In this document: positions 47,501-59,312 of the stretch, piece by piece
Layout: each line of letters starts with the position of its first letter
Position numbering within the stretch: the stretch's first letter is position 1
The notes under the pieces: generated by a model
Told to the model about the DNA's origin: nothing
Seen by the model: only the letters and a program-made list of their open reading frames with translations
Databases searched by the model: none
Made by a program: the position numbers and the translations under genes
Assembly (NCBI GenBank): GCA_030268105.1
Contig: BSDZ01000021.1
Span: 1,178,001-1,242,000 of the forward strand
DNA length: 64,000 nucleotides
Reading direction: 5' to 3'
From: Volvox africanus
Taxonomy: Eukaryota > Chlorophyta > Chlorophyceae > Chlamydomonadales > Volvocaceae

Positions 47501-50500
47501 TGGGGGCCGGCACCAGCCGCATCTCGAATGCACTCGCTCCTGAAGAAGCGGAATTGGCGCGAGAGGGGAGGGAGACGTAGTCAGTGGAACAGTCCGGGAG
47601 AGGTACGACGCCCCGAGGGTAGGGAACGAATAGAAGCAGAAGACGAGGAAGGTACGTAAATGGAAAGTGGGAAGACGCATATACGTGTGTACGTGCACAT
47701 GAGACATGCACTGCCTACACGCCGTCCGCCCGGCTACCATGCCTTCGCCTTCTCCACCCTAATCTTGTTGCCCTGCCCTTGCTTTGCACTGCTCAACCAC
47801 ACACACCCTGGCTGCTTCCATGAGTTCACAACTATCCGCGTCATCCGCCCCTTACCCTAACTTGCGCCGTTTCCCAAACCTCAACCCCAACTCACCGTAC
47901 GCCTGCAACTCACACACCGTCATCACCGCTCCCACTACAGGCCGGCGAACCACCAGGTACCGCCCCGTGGCGGAGACGTTCAATAGGAAGGTGGCCCAGG
48001 CCCCAGGCTGGGGTAAGCTGAGGCTGGACAACACTACCAGATTGTCCTCGGCGGTCTGGGTCAAAAGGGAGGCCGTGGGGTGTTTGGGGAAGGGTCAAGA
48101 CCGGGCATTGCATGCGGCAGATGTCACCGCTGTTGGCCATGGCTGGCATACGTTTGTATCTTGTGTATCCGTTCTGCGTGTATCTATTTATCTGTCTATT
48201 TGTATCTTCGTTATTCTGTCTGGCTACATAGCACCAAGCATATGCAAAGGGAGATTTCTGCGTGTCTGCTTTGTTCCTTCGTGTTGCTTCGGGATGCATT
48301 CGAGCATTACGAGGATGTCGAGCCCAGTTCTGATTCAGCGGAGATGCAGAGGAGAAGGCGGCTGAGGACAGAACGGAGCAGCAGCAGCAGCCATAGTTCG
48401 AAGGTGCATGTGCCGCTTGCAGCTCCATTGCTGCGCCGTTATCGCCCAGATTTGCGTCTCTAGCCTCGGAACTCTATGAAGCGGAGTGGAAGCTCCCACA
48501 ATGGAGCAATGGGGGTTATCGCAATCTAATGGCATGGTATGTTCCTTTCCACCCCCTTGCTTACCGTGCTGTTGCCCAGGAGCACATCAACACCGTCTAG
48601 CTCGAAGGCCAGAGCCGGATCCGCCGCCTTGAGCAAATCCACCCGATCCACACGAGCGCTGAATCCAAGATCCACCATCAGCCATGGCACCTGTCCTGTT
48701 ATAGTGCTCGAGTTTATTCGCGCGCAGCTCCCTGCCGCCGTATCGTCGTACCCATCCACCGCCAAGGGTGCCAGCTCGCCGGTTTGCGTTGCGTTCCCAC
48801 CGCTGGCAGCAGGGTCAGTGTACGTCCCCGTCGTGCGGGACATATCATACACCAACGGATACGACAGGGGCTTTGATCCAATGAGCCCATTAGCGCCTGC
48901 GGCGACGGCGGCGGCATCAGCGAGCACTACGACTTGCGCCAGCTGGAGGGAGCGTACGGCGCCGGGCTGGCGGAGGATGAGCTGTCGCGCCGCTGCCCCG
49001 CCGAGGGGGAAGCGCGCCGTTCCGCCGGCGGGAACACTGAGACCACTCAGCACTGTGACACCCTCTGTGCCGGTGACGACAGTGAAGTTGCTCATAGCGA
49101 TGTCGAAATCCTGTGGTGCCAAACGGAAAAACGTAGGTTCCAGATCAGCTGGCAAGCACGATAACTACGCGCCCACCCATCTTCCTCTCCATCGTTCAGC
49201 AGTTCCTTCCATTCCCCATACCGTCGCCTGCCTTGGCCCCCGCATGACCCAGGCACAGCAAATGTTTTTGAAAGGCTTCCTCCAGTTGGCTCATCCGCGC
49301 CACAAACTCCAAAAGCATCCCCTGCCAGCCCACGGTCGACGCGGGCTCCGAAATCAACTGGTCATAACGGTTTCCCCCGTCCTCCACGATGTCTACTCCC
49401 GTGGCACGCGCATCCCATGCCCCACCTCATATCCCGTTCTTCTTCATGGTGCTTTGTTCCTTCATCTGCCACACCTGACATATGCTTACCAGCAGCTCCA
49501 GCCCGTCCGTCGGCTGCGGATGTGCCATCACCTCCACCCACACCAGTGGCATGGCCGCCCCTAGATCCACTGCCCACCAGGGGTCAGCAACCACGGCCGA
49601 GGCACTCCCGAAGTACAGCCCCGCGCCGCCATCAGCTGCTACTGCGGCGGCGGCTTCCAACGCAGCTTGGCTGTAGTAGCCATTGACGGCATTGGCGCTG
49701 CCTCCAGGCCCGCTCGAGACCCCCCCTGCCTGACCGGTGAATCGGAGGGGGCTGACCGGCACCTGCCGAAGCAGTCCCACAGACGCACAGAGGCACAGGG
49801 TAGGGCGATGCATGGTTGATAGTCCACGAAGGAGACTTGTACAATTCGTTTCCATGGTCCGTATAACTTCTCACACAGCTTGTACCAAAACCTGACAACA
49901 AGGCATCGCGTGTCGTGTAAACCCTTTATGTTGTATCTGTTTTATCCTTGGCATTCGCACGGCAGTATGTACGGTAGTTTTATCGTCTTTTCCGAAGTAC
50001 GAAGTTCCCATCATGCTCGTACCCGGGTACCCGGGTCGGTGAGGTACGCCTCCAGGCTCGTCCCATTCGGCAGCGCGTAAGAGACTGTGCGGCTGGTTAC
50101 CACGTATTGCCCGTACGCGCCGCCACAGCCGTACACGTGCCGTGACTGACTGAGCACGAGGGTGACATCATACGCGCAGTACGAACCCGGGCTGCCCGTG
50201 GAAGAGTTTGACACGGAGACCTGCGGTATATTCCCGGGCCGGCGGATCTCACAACTTCCTCGATCCAGGATCCAAAGAATCCGAAACAAAGGGGTTCAGA
50301 TACATAAAATGCTGTACAGATCCACGTAATTCATAGTGCATCAACTACTTCCCTCCGTTTGAACTGCCATTGCCATCGCACAGCCTTTCCTAATCTATAA
50401 CTGCTCCCTAACAAACTCTATTCCCCCGAAAATTACAGGGACGGGGGATAATCCAGGATCCACATAGCTTCCTCTCAGGCGTCCTCCCCACAGCTCCACA

Positions 50501-53500
50501 AACCCACCACCACGTTGGTCAGCTCCAGCAGAGAGCCACTGTACGAAAGGGACGACGGCATTACAAGCACCGCCATTTCTACCGCGCGGGGTAGTCCGAG
50601 ATCCAGTATCAGTGACGCGGCGCCAGTGGACGAGTTGCTGGCAGCGGAGGAGTTCAAAGACGTCTGTAGCAACGTACGATGCCGATGCCGAGACAAGCTG
50701 CCGCGCAGGAGCTCGCCGCTGCGGCTGCCGCTGTCGCCGTCGCTGTGCACATCGGCGCTGAGGGCAACGGCAGAAGTTTCGGAATCCGAATCATGGCCAC
50801 CGGTGTCTATCAGGCGGCGGATCGCGGTCGCGGTCGCGGTCGCGGAGGGGATGCGTGAGGTCTGGGGGAGGGGTGATGAGCAGCCGAGCAGCCGCAGGAG
50901 CAACATTAAGGGGCCTTATGGAGTCTCCGGGCTCTCAGCGTCAACGAAAGCGTGTACATTGAGCAAACAACTGCTGATACGCGCACCTGCTGCAGAACCG
51001 CTCCTTTCGTGCCGCAGCTGTGAGGGTCGATATAATTTTCAATCGAATTGTTCCCCTTTTACGTCGTTTCTGTATTCACCTATAATCACGGACTCACCGG
51101 TCCCGCGGAAAGGTCCAATGGCAAGCTGCCCACCGCCACCGCCACTCGCCCCACCACCTTGCGCAGCTGCACCCCCGGGCGCGCTCCGCCGCTACCTGCG
51201 CCGCCGTCGACGGTGCTGTACACCAAAACCTGACACAATCGCAGCTGTTCGTTTCGTACCGTATTGGTGACCATGAGGAACTGCCCGTTGGAGGAGCCTG
51301 AAGTGGCAGTGGTTCCGGAGCTGTTGGCAAGACTGGAGGTGGCTGTAGTGTTGCCAATGCTAGTGCTGGCAGCTGCGGCAGCTGCGATGGCAGCTGGCCA
51401 CAGGCGCGTGATCTGGCCGGGTAACAGGTTCCGAGCTGCGCCATCGGTGAGAAGGGTTCCTGCGCCGGGAGCCAGCAGCGCTGCGTTGATGCCGGCGGCA
51501 GCGGAGATGGCGGCAGTGTCGTTGAGCAGTGTCATGTTGACGGTTGTTGTGATGTTGAAACTCGGAGCCAGCAACTGGAGAAAAGATGGGGTGAGAAGCC
51601 AGCATGTGGGTTCGGTTCGGTTGGGAGATGTTGATATATAGTTGCAATTGCATAGACGGCGACCAAATGGTAAGACGTCATATAAGGCCGCTAGGCCGAA
51701 ATGCTGATGACATGGTTTCCGAACCACCAGCGCCGCAATAGGCAGCAGTGCCTTTCTAAAGCAGCAGCCTCACATTACGGTTCGCTTGTCGCGTCCGTCA
51801 GCGCCTCCCTTCGTCCTCGGACTCAATCCCATGAAGTCTTCCCATGACCCACCTCCACCATGGACACCTCTAGGGGGGCCCCCAGGTCCACCAGCCAGGC
51901 CGCGTAGCTGCCCGGCGGCGCCGTCGCCACCACACAGCGGTCATCCTCCGGAACCACAGCCAGGTAATTGGGGTTCCGGAGCGCGCGGGTGGCATTGACA
52001 ACAGTCCAGCCGCCGCTGCCGTCGCTGGCGGCGGCGTAGCGGCCCAGGGAGGACAAGTAACCGATGGGTACGCCGCCATCTGCCAGGGACGAGAAAGCGG
52101 CGGAGGACAGGGATACATGCGAGGTAAGCCTGTGTTGGGGAATTGCGCGGCCAGGAGTGTGAGGGTTATGCGACCCCAAGTACTGCTGCCGCACGGCAAT
52201 TCCGGACTGTGCTGGTTTGCTTTCAAACGATGTTCCCGCACAGCGGGGACTCTTGGTCACATAGGCACGAGGCGTGGGTGTGGTGCCGTAGCCATAGAAT
52301 GCGGAGCTCAATTCCTGCACCGATTAGCAACAGGCGCCATGAATCCTCGGATGGTGAGTGAAGCCATCGCAATACGCGTGCTAAAACCTTTGGCCTACTC
52401 CCAGATAGGATAGGATGCAGTAGCGGGCCGCAGAGAAACAGCGGCTATAAAACGCTGAGGCCTGCCGAGGTTTCCCTCCATCACTTGGAAGGCCAAGAGA
52501 GCAGAGGGTCAAGCAACCAATCCCACCTGATTCCACAAACACCTCAATCTCACACAGCGGCGGCAGGGCCACCGTGGCGCTGCCGTCAGCCGTGGTACGA
52601 ATTGCCGCCACAGTCACGTACGACCCGTAATAACCGCAGACATAACGCCTGATTAGGCAATACGGGCCAGAGCGCCAGATGCCGTGTCGAGGGAGAGTAA
52701 AAGACGGAACGATCTTAAATGCGAAAGTCATTCGGGAATGCGAATCTGGAGCGTGCCCGTTTTCCTGCCCCCGCTTTAAAAAACACGAAGCAGAGGCCTG
52801 AGATTCCTAGACAAAGAGACCGACGTACCGTACGTTCTCCCCGCTGCCGTACAAGTCTTTGTGAGCTTCCAGACCCGTAAAAACTCCGGCGGCACTGGCA
52901 CAAGCCGGATCAGTTATAGCATATGAGGACACAGCGGTGTCGCCAAGTCGTACATCCAGGTTGTACTTGTACCCAGTCGGGCTGGTGACCCCATTCGCCC
53001 CCACGGTGGTGGTGGTGGTGGAGGAGGAAGTTGCTGGGGTCGTGTATGTATTGTTTATGTCATCGAAATGCCCCGAGAAGTGTATCTGTGGACTCAATAT
53101 AAAACGGGAGTATAAAACAACCCAGTCAAGGAGATGGCGGCCGGGGCAAAATTGTCAGAGCACCGATACTGCAGCAGCGACCAAAAGAGAGAAGGAGCGG
53201 TGGAGCGGCGGATGAAGCTCGATACGTTTTTGGAGGTTTGGGGCGGTCACCCGCATTGGATCGCGAGCTGCGTTATGTTCCCTGTAGGCGCTCACCTGCA
53301 CATACCTCACCAGGAAGCTGCCTCCCAGGTCGATCTTCAGCCAGGGGCTGCCCTGCGAGGCAGCCACCACGCAGGCGGGGCCCAGCGGGGCGGAGGGCTC
53401 CCCGCCCAAAGCAGCGCTGCGCAGGTGGGTGGGGGTGACCCCGTCCACCACTAGCCCTAAGGTGTGCAGGGGCGTAATAGAAGCAGCGAAAACGGTCACA

Positions 53501-56500
53501 TGACGCAGGAGGGAAGACGCATAGACGAGACCTGAGACCGCTGCTATGAAATGCAAATGAGTGACCATGTCAAAATTGACCAAGCCCGGTGCGGGGGACT
53601 TGCGGGGGACTTGCGGGGGACTTGCGGGGGACGAGAGCAATGGAGTTGCTGAGGAGGGGACCGCCCTTTTAAACGAAGAATTACGCGTGGGTAGGACAGA
53701 TAACGAGTCACAAGAGGTGGTGCGTGGGTACCTCCGCCGCTAACATAGCACCGATTTATAGCTACCGGCTGGCAATGCAGGGCGCATGTACGTTCCTGTG
53801 GCCGTGTTCGTCGTTCTCCCTATCCACCACCATCTGTCGCCTCCAAACGCCGCTTCGCCCAGCTAGCACCGGTTCAATCTGGCTTCAGCCGGCCACCCTA
53901 ACACCTACCCGTCACAGACTTGTTGCTCGCGGCTGCCTGACCGGGCAACAAGGAGTCGAGATAATCAGCGGATGCCGTCACAGGCTTATGCACGGAGATC
54001 CGGAACACAGCGGACGACGGTTCGGCAGCATACACATCCAGCTCGCACAGCCGCAAGTATCCGTTGTAGCCTGCTGGTGGTGAGCAGGGCGGGGACGCGG
54101 GCAAGCAGGGGGTCCTAGGGTATTAGCAAGGGAGGGCGCGGAGCCAATCTGCACCTGTGTGGCCTTGTGTAGTACGCGCCCGGCCTTAGGGTCCTCATCT
54201 CCCGGCCGACCCATTCACAGGTGCGTCCCGCTGCAACTTTTTATCACCATCGCACCTTGAGTTGCAATGGTGACGTATCTGCCGCTGAATCCGCTGCAGT
54301 TGTACACCCCGGTTGATCCCGGAGGCAAACTTAGGCCTGACGCACACACCACCGCCTGTGCTGTGACCAGGTCAGTCTGCGGGCAGTCAGGAACGATGTC
54401 GGCGGCAGGGACAGACGAAGGGTCGGCAGACAAGGTCGGAGTGGTTGTAGAAACCGTCGATAATGATAGAGACAGGAATAAAGAGGCGGCTGCTTCGAAC
54501 GTATCACCTAGCTGCTGGCGCTGCTGGGGTAGGTGACGGGGGGCAAGAGCTGCAGCTTCAGGCCCAATACGTCAAGTGGGATGGGTGTGAGTTGGTGGAG
54601 AGGTTTGGGTGTTATTCTTGGTGGTGGCAATAGGGGTGGTGATGGAGTCTCGGCTTCCCAGCAGCCATATCGTTAGGCCGCTATCACGCACGGAAAAGGC
54701 CCTTTGGGGCCGTTGCGCCGCCCCGTTCCGCACATTGAAAAGAGCCTGCCGCAAACCCCTACAGCTTCAACCCGACCCTGTCCCTCCCCGTGACTCCACG
54801 GCTTGAGCTACCCACCAAGAACTCCCCAAGCAAGCTCGCGTTCTTAAGGCTCACCAATGGGTTGTCTGCGGCGCTACAGGGTGTAAGGCCCACCACAATT
54901 GAGAAGTTTGCCAGCTGCTTATCGTACTCAGGCCGCCACGACTTCGTCACCTCGACACGCCTGCGGGTCTCCAGGTCAGGAGATGCATTTACAGTTTTGT
55001 GTGAAGGCCAAATGGCGGTGTGGAGGTTACCTGTGGACTGAACCACCAAGCAACGACGACGTTACGGGAAAGCATGTCCCCCCATCTCAGCCCCCACGCT
55101 ATGGATGTGTGTTTCAGTTTCAACTCCTCACCTGACCCTCATACTGAGCCCCATACTCATACATTTGCACCCCGACGCACCCAACCCAGGCGAACCCGAG
55201 GTTTCGGAGCAATGCCACACTTCCCCCCTGTGCGGCCGCTTTCGCCCTCTGCTGCTCCCACGCTCGCCCCCTGCGGCACCCCATCCTTTTCCCCTTTCCT
55301 TCCGATAAGACACGCTCACTCGATGGTCATGCTAGCCCCCAGGTCAAGCGTGAAGAAGGGGTCCTGACGAAGCACCGACAGCGCACACATCACACCAGTG
55401 TTGCGGTTGTCGTTGTACAAACCATCAACTGCCAACGATGGATCGATGTCAACCGAAAACTGCAGACAAGGTCGCGGTATGCGCGCGATGCAGCGCGATG
55501 GGAGTAAGGGGAGAAAGGAGTTTCGATGGGGATTCAGTCCGGGATGAATCCCTAGGCGCGTGGCCAAGTTAGCCAGATCAGGAGACAAGCTGTAAGGAAG
55601 GGGACGCAGCCATCCATGCCCTCATGCATTACAACACCTATCCCGGTGTGCACGGCATTGCACACACTTCATCTGCAGTCCGGGCTCAACCTCCTCTTCC
55701 TGCTTCCGTAAGCCACCCATTACTACGCCTATCTTCTCAACTCCGGCTAGCTTATACCGCACGAAGATCACTTGATCCTGCACGCCCAACCCACGCCCAA
55801 CCAGTCCGGCTTACACTGTTTACGCTGGCACTGTTGGCGGCGTACCCATCCACGCAAACGGGCTTGTTACGGGATACGAGGGCGTACGAGGCTGTTGGGA
55901 GTTTGGGAAATATGAGGCCAGAAGGGGAACAAGGGGTGTGTTTTCGTGTTTCAGCCGTAAGAACGCATTGCTCCTGGCGCCCTCCTCTGACCCGCTATCC
56001 AATTTGCCAAGTCCAGGGAGCCTACCTGGCAGCGCGCCAACCACCTCCACGCCGCATAGCCGCGCCCAAGTAGCGCCAGGGACGGCGCTGTGCAGCTGCA
56101 CGCTCACATAACGACCCACCTGCATGGGCGGGCAGCGACGTCAGCGATAACAGCATTTGAGAAAAAGCGGCGAGCGGCAAAAGCTTACCAGAGTGTTGTT
56201 CGCGCCGCAGGACACATCCACGGCGGCACTGCCAGTTACAACGCTGGCGCCGACGACGATCACCGGTTCCAGGGCGGGGCAGAGCGGATCATTGACATTA
56301 GCGGGTTCTGTGGTGGCGTTTGGGGGAGTGGGTCCCACGCGAACCTGATTGCGGGGCGGTCACGAAGTCACAACACAAAGCAGCATTTCAGGGTTTACCG
56401 AACGTGGCTCGAACGTTAATATATGCCTACAGGAATAAGCTGCAGTGCGGGCCACAAGCCCATCATTCTTCCAAGCCAAGCTATAACACACGCGGGTGAT

Positions 56501-59312
56501 GACAGGTGGTGGACATGGGTCGATTGTGCCGCCAACATCAGTTTCCATGGCCATGGACCTATGTGTGTACTCCATGCAAGTTCATCGTGGGTTGAGAATT
56601 GGAATGGCATCCGGTGATTAGATTTCACCCTTGTACTCAATGGCCGGCCCGCCAACTGCCCCCAACGAAAGCAAAGGATGTCGGGTCCAACGCAAATTCG
56701 TTATGGCCCCTCGGATTGCTCGTGCCCCACGGACCTCGAGACCAACGGCGACACCCTGGATTGCAATACTGCCATTGTAGCCTGCTTCCAGCGCCTGGAT
56801 CCGCACGGCCATCACGCGACGCCGAATTCCAAGGTCGATTACCACCCAAGCTCCGCCGCTAGCGCTCTTGCTGCTCCCGTTTGCGGCGGCCGCAGCGCTC
56901 CCGTTGACTTGCAGGTTGTGGCAGAGGTACGATGCCCGGGGCGCAGCCGGGCTCGGCGGCGACGTCAGCGCTGACGACGCTGTCAGGCTGGTTGCTGTGT
57001 ACGAGACGCGCCCGCGACCCACGGGCCAGAAGATAACCCCTGTTAAGTTATCAAGGCTTGTGATGAACAACCCAGACTCTTCGGGTGCCGTGGCAGCCGA
57101 AGACGGCGGCGGCGACACTGGGGGAGGACTGGAGGCGCTGTTCACCGAAGTTGGGTTGGAGGCGGCCTGGAGGCGGCGGATAAGCCACCAACACCACGCT
57201 AGGATTCGCAAACATCCCAACACTTCTTGTCGTACCCAAAAAGGGAAAGAATCAAAGCAAGGCAGCAAAGTATCCAAATCCAAAGGCCTTGCTCTTGCTC
57301 GAGCACCCAAGTACGACATCTCCATGTCATTCTGAACACGTTTATTGCCAGAGGAGCGTCAGGGCCCTAGCTTCCGGTACTTTTGTGGGGAACTCACCGG
57401 CCACCTCCCAAAAACCTACCCTTGGAACGGCCCCAAACCTCATTTGCACACACCCCTGCAGCTAATACACACCTGCTCTGCAATGGAGGTTAAAAGTTTG
57501 CCCCAGGAGCCGTCGCGTGGGTCGTTGTCGAAGTCCAAGCCCATGTAGTAAAAGCGTCCTTGGCCCCGCGGCAATGAGAACACTGTCGTGGTCCCCATAC
57601 CCGATATGTCCCTGTACATGACGCCATCGCTCACTGGGTCCGTCAGTGGGCCGCAGTTTGCAGAGTAGCTGCTGGGCTGCAGCGAACAACAGGCAATCGG
57701 AGGAGGCAGTAATGAGGAGGCGGAATGCAAGGAAGCTGGATATGTGATATGGGTTGGGTTGAGATACGAGACCGGGGCAGCACTAATCTCTCAGAGATCA
57801 CCACCTCAAGCCGCTCCACAAATCCTGACGTGTACGTTAGCCGTCAGGAGGTGGCCTGGAGTGGCTCGGCTGGTTGTCGCCCGCGGTTCTGGTCACATAC
57901 AGTTGCGGCTGGTTGCCCAAAGCTGATGATCCGCGAGGCACAAGGCTGCAATGTTAGAACAGAATTCAGGAATGCCAGACGACCCAAACCGCAGCCTCAA
58001 TACTATTTGCAACTTTCCAGCCCCCAATCCAGCGGATCCTCACTAACCTAGCTTCAAGTCGCGCCATATGAAAGTCACTGTGGGGTTAAGTTCTGTCCCT
58101 ATCTGTGGCAGCCCATCGCCGCCACCTTCTTCCCCTTAGCATGCGCATTCCAGCCCCATCCTCCTCCCATCCCAGCTGCTGACTGCTTAATTGTCACGGC
58201 GCTAACTCACCTTATAGCTGACTGCTCCGGCACCTAGGAGGTCTGGCCAAGAACCCGGGATGGACTTGGTTGAAACGTTCCAATCAGCCGACTGGTTGGA
58301 AGCCGTATAGATAGGAACGGGCGCATAGCCGCAGTCAATAGTCACGGTCGAGCCCGCGTCGCCGTAAAGGGATATTTGGCTGACCATGTTTTGCGTGAAG
58401 GTGGCTGCCGTGTTGAGGTTGTGGAGGAGATGGGCGTAGCCAGGGTAAGGCATCGGCAAAGGGGGCAGACAGAGCGGAGCGAGAATATGGGGCAGACAGA
58501 GTGGGAGGAGCGTAAGGAAAACAGCGGACATGTTCACAAGAAATACGCGGATAGGGTTAATCCTCTGCCCCTTCATTCTGTGGACGAGGTGGATGCATGG
58601 GCGCGCTGAAAATACCTCAGGGACGTGGACGTAGTGGTTCGAGGGAAGGACCTGGGGGCTAAGTTTAAGAAAAGAGGAGGCGTGTGGGAATGAGGCTGTT
58701 GCGCGCGCAGACCGTGCGACATTACATACCCGTAATGTTGATGTCGAATGGGCTAGGTCCCAGCACCACCGCGCCGCCATCGTATAAAAATGTCACCAGG
58801 ATACGATATAGGTTGCTGAAATCCGTGGTACTCAGGATCTTTGGGAAGATGACTACATCGTAATTCTGCGGCGGGCATGGATTATGAGTGAGGGGTATAT
58901 GCGGGAACTAAAAGGACGGTCGTAGGGGATGAGGTGGACTCGTGTGTTTTGACACGCGTAGGGAAAGGGTTCGTGGTGGTGTCCGTCAGATATACGGTGA
59001 CGCCAACCTGCCGGCGCGACTGCCGGCTTTCCACCAAGGATAGTAACACAGGAAAAAACATGCTATAACTATAGCATCAGAGTGGGTAGCTGTGGCATTT
59101 GCACTCCTTCCAACCCGTGTGCTTGGATGTTGGCACAGCACCCCTCCGGCCCCACCCACCCATGCGCACCCATCGTGTAATGCGGCCGCCCGCCGTTGTG
59201 ATGTCCGTCGTGTAGTCCACTTGAAGCAGCAGGGACTCCAGCGCCCGGCTAAGGCCCAACAGTGAATAGATCCCAGGATCATTCGCAACCAAGACCCGGG
59301 GACTTAAGTGGC
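42639..59312 (-). CDS. Giant membrane protein: amidotransferase/ThuA-like domain, F5/8 type C-like repeats, TRP-like C terminus
   Basis: A predicted cell-surface protein of roughly 2,800 residues. In-phase exons include 59312-59170, 58865-58730, 58404-58211 and 57676-57473, an N-terminal alpha/beta unit (VLVANDPGIYSLLG, YDVVIFPK, FLYDGGAVVLGP, GRFYYMGLDFDND) resembling ThuA/class I amidotransferase folds. Then exons from 57166 to 47896 carry repeated modules around a DLG core: WVVIDLG, FFTLDLG, PWLKIDLG, AAWLVDLG, SLILDLG, WWAVDLG and PWLMVDLG, each followed by NFSIVVG- or RYVxV-like strands as in F5/8 type C (discoidin-like) lectins. Exon 47539-47038 adds a Pro/Ser stalk and a hydrophobic Ala-rich segment ending GHMQFFALTANAA. 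Exons 46821-46284, about 46070-43999, 43840-43655, 43281-43156 and 42821-42639 hold five or more membrane segments (for example FCGVLLLHLILVLLLAAV) and a 690-residue low-complexity loop, reminiscent of the algal/fungal TRP-like family. The N terminus before 59312, and the joins near 56,640 and 46,080-46,280, are unresolved. Confidence 0.8.
44526..44592. repeat. CTG/ATG triplet repeat encoding poly-Ala and poly-Ser
   Basis: About nine CTG then thirteen GAT/ATG triplets on the plus strand. Read on the coding minus strand it gives about twelve Ser followed by ten Ala in the cytoplasmic loop of the giant membrane protein. It also creates a spurious plus-strand poly-Asp frame. Confidence 0.9.
46833..46953. 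repeat. GGGAGGCA/GGGAGGGACA minisatellite
   Basis: A run of imperfect 8-19-bp purine-rich units on the plus strand inside the giant gene's intron between exons 47539-47038 and 46821-46284. On the transcribed strand it is pyrimidine-rich and directly precedes the acceptor at 46,822, so it may double as an extended polypyrimidine tract. Confidence 0.88.
53591..53632. repeat. Tandem repeat, 11-bp unit GCGGGGGACTT
   Basis: Nearly four perfect units in the giant gene intron between exons 54070-53909 and 53456-53296. Confidence 0.92.

Noticed and set aside
49190..49420. Possible extra exon (LLEFVARMSQLEEAFQKH on minus strand)
   Set aside because: Exons 49762-49490 and 49110-48565 already join in phase and give a continuous lectin-like module, so no exon is needed here.
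48539..49564. 341-codon plus-strand frame
   Set aside because: Lies opposite the well-supported F5/8C-like exons 49110-48565 and 49762-49490, which have in-phase splice sites and a PWLMVDLG motif.
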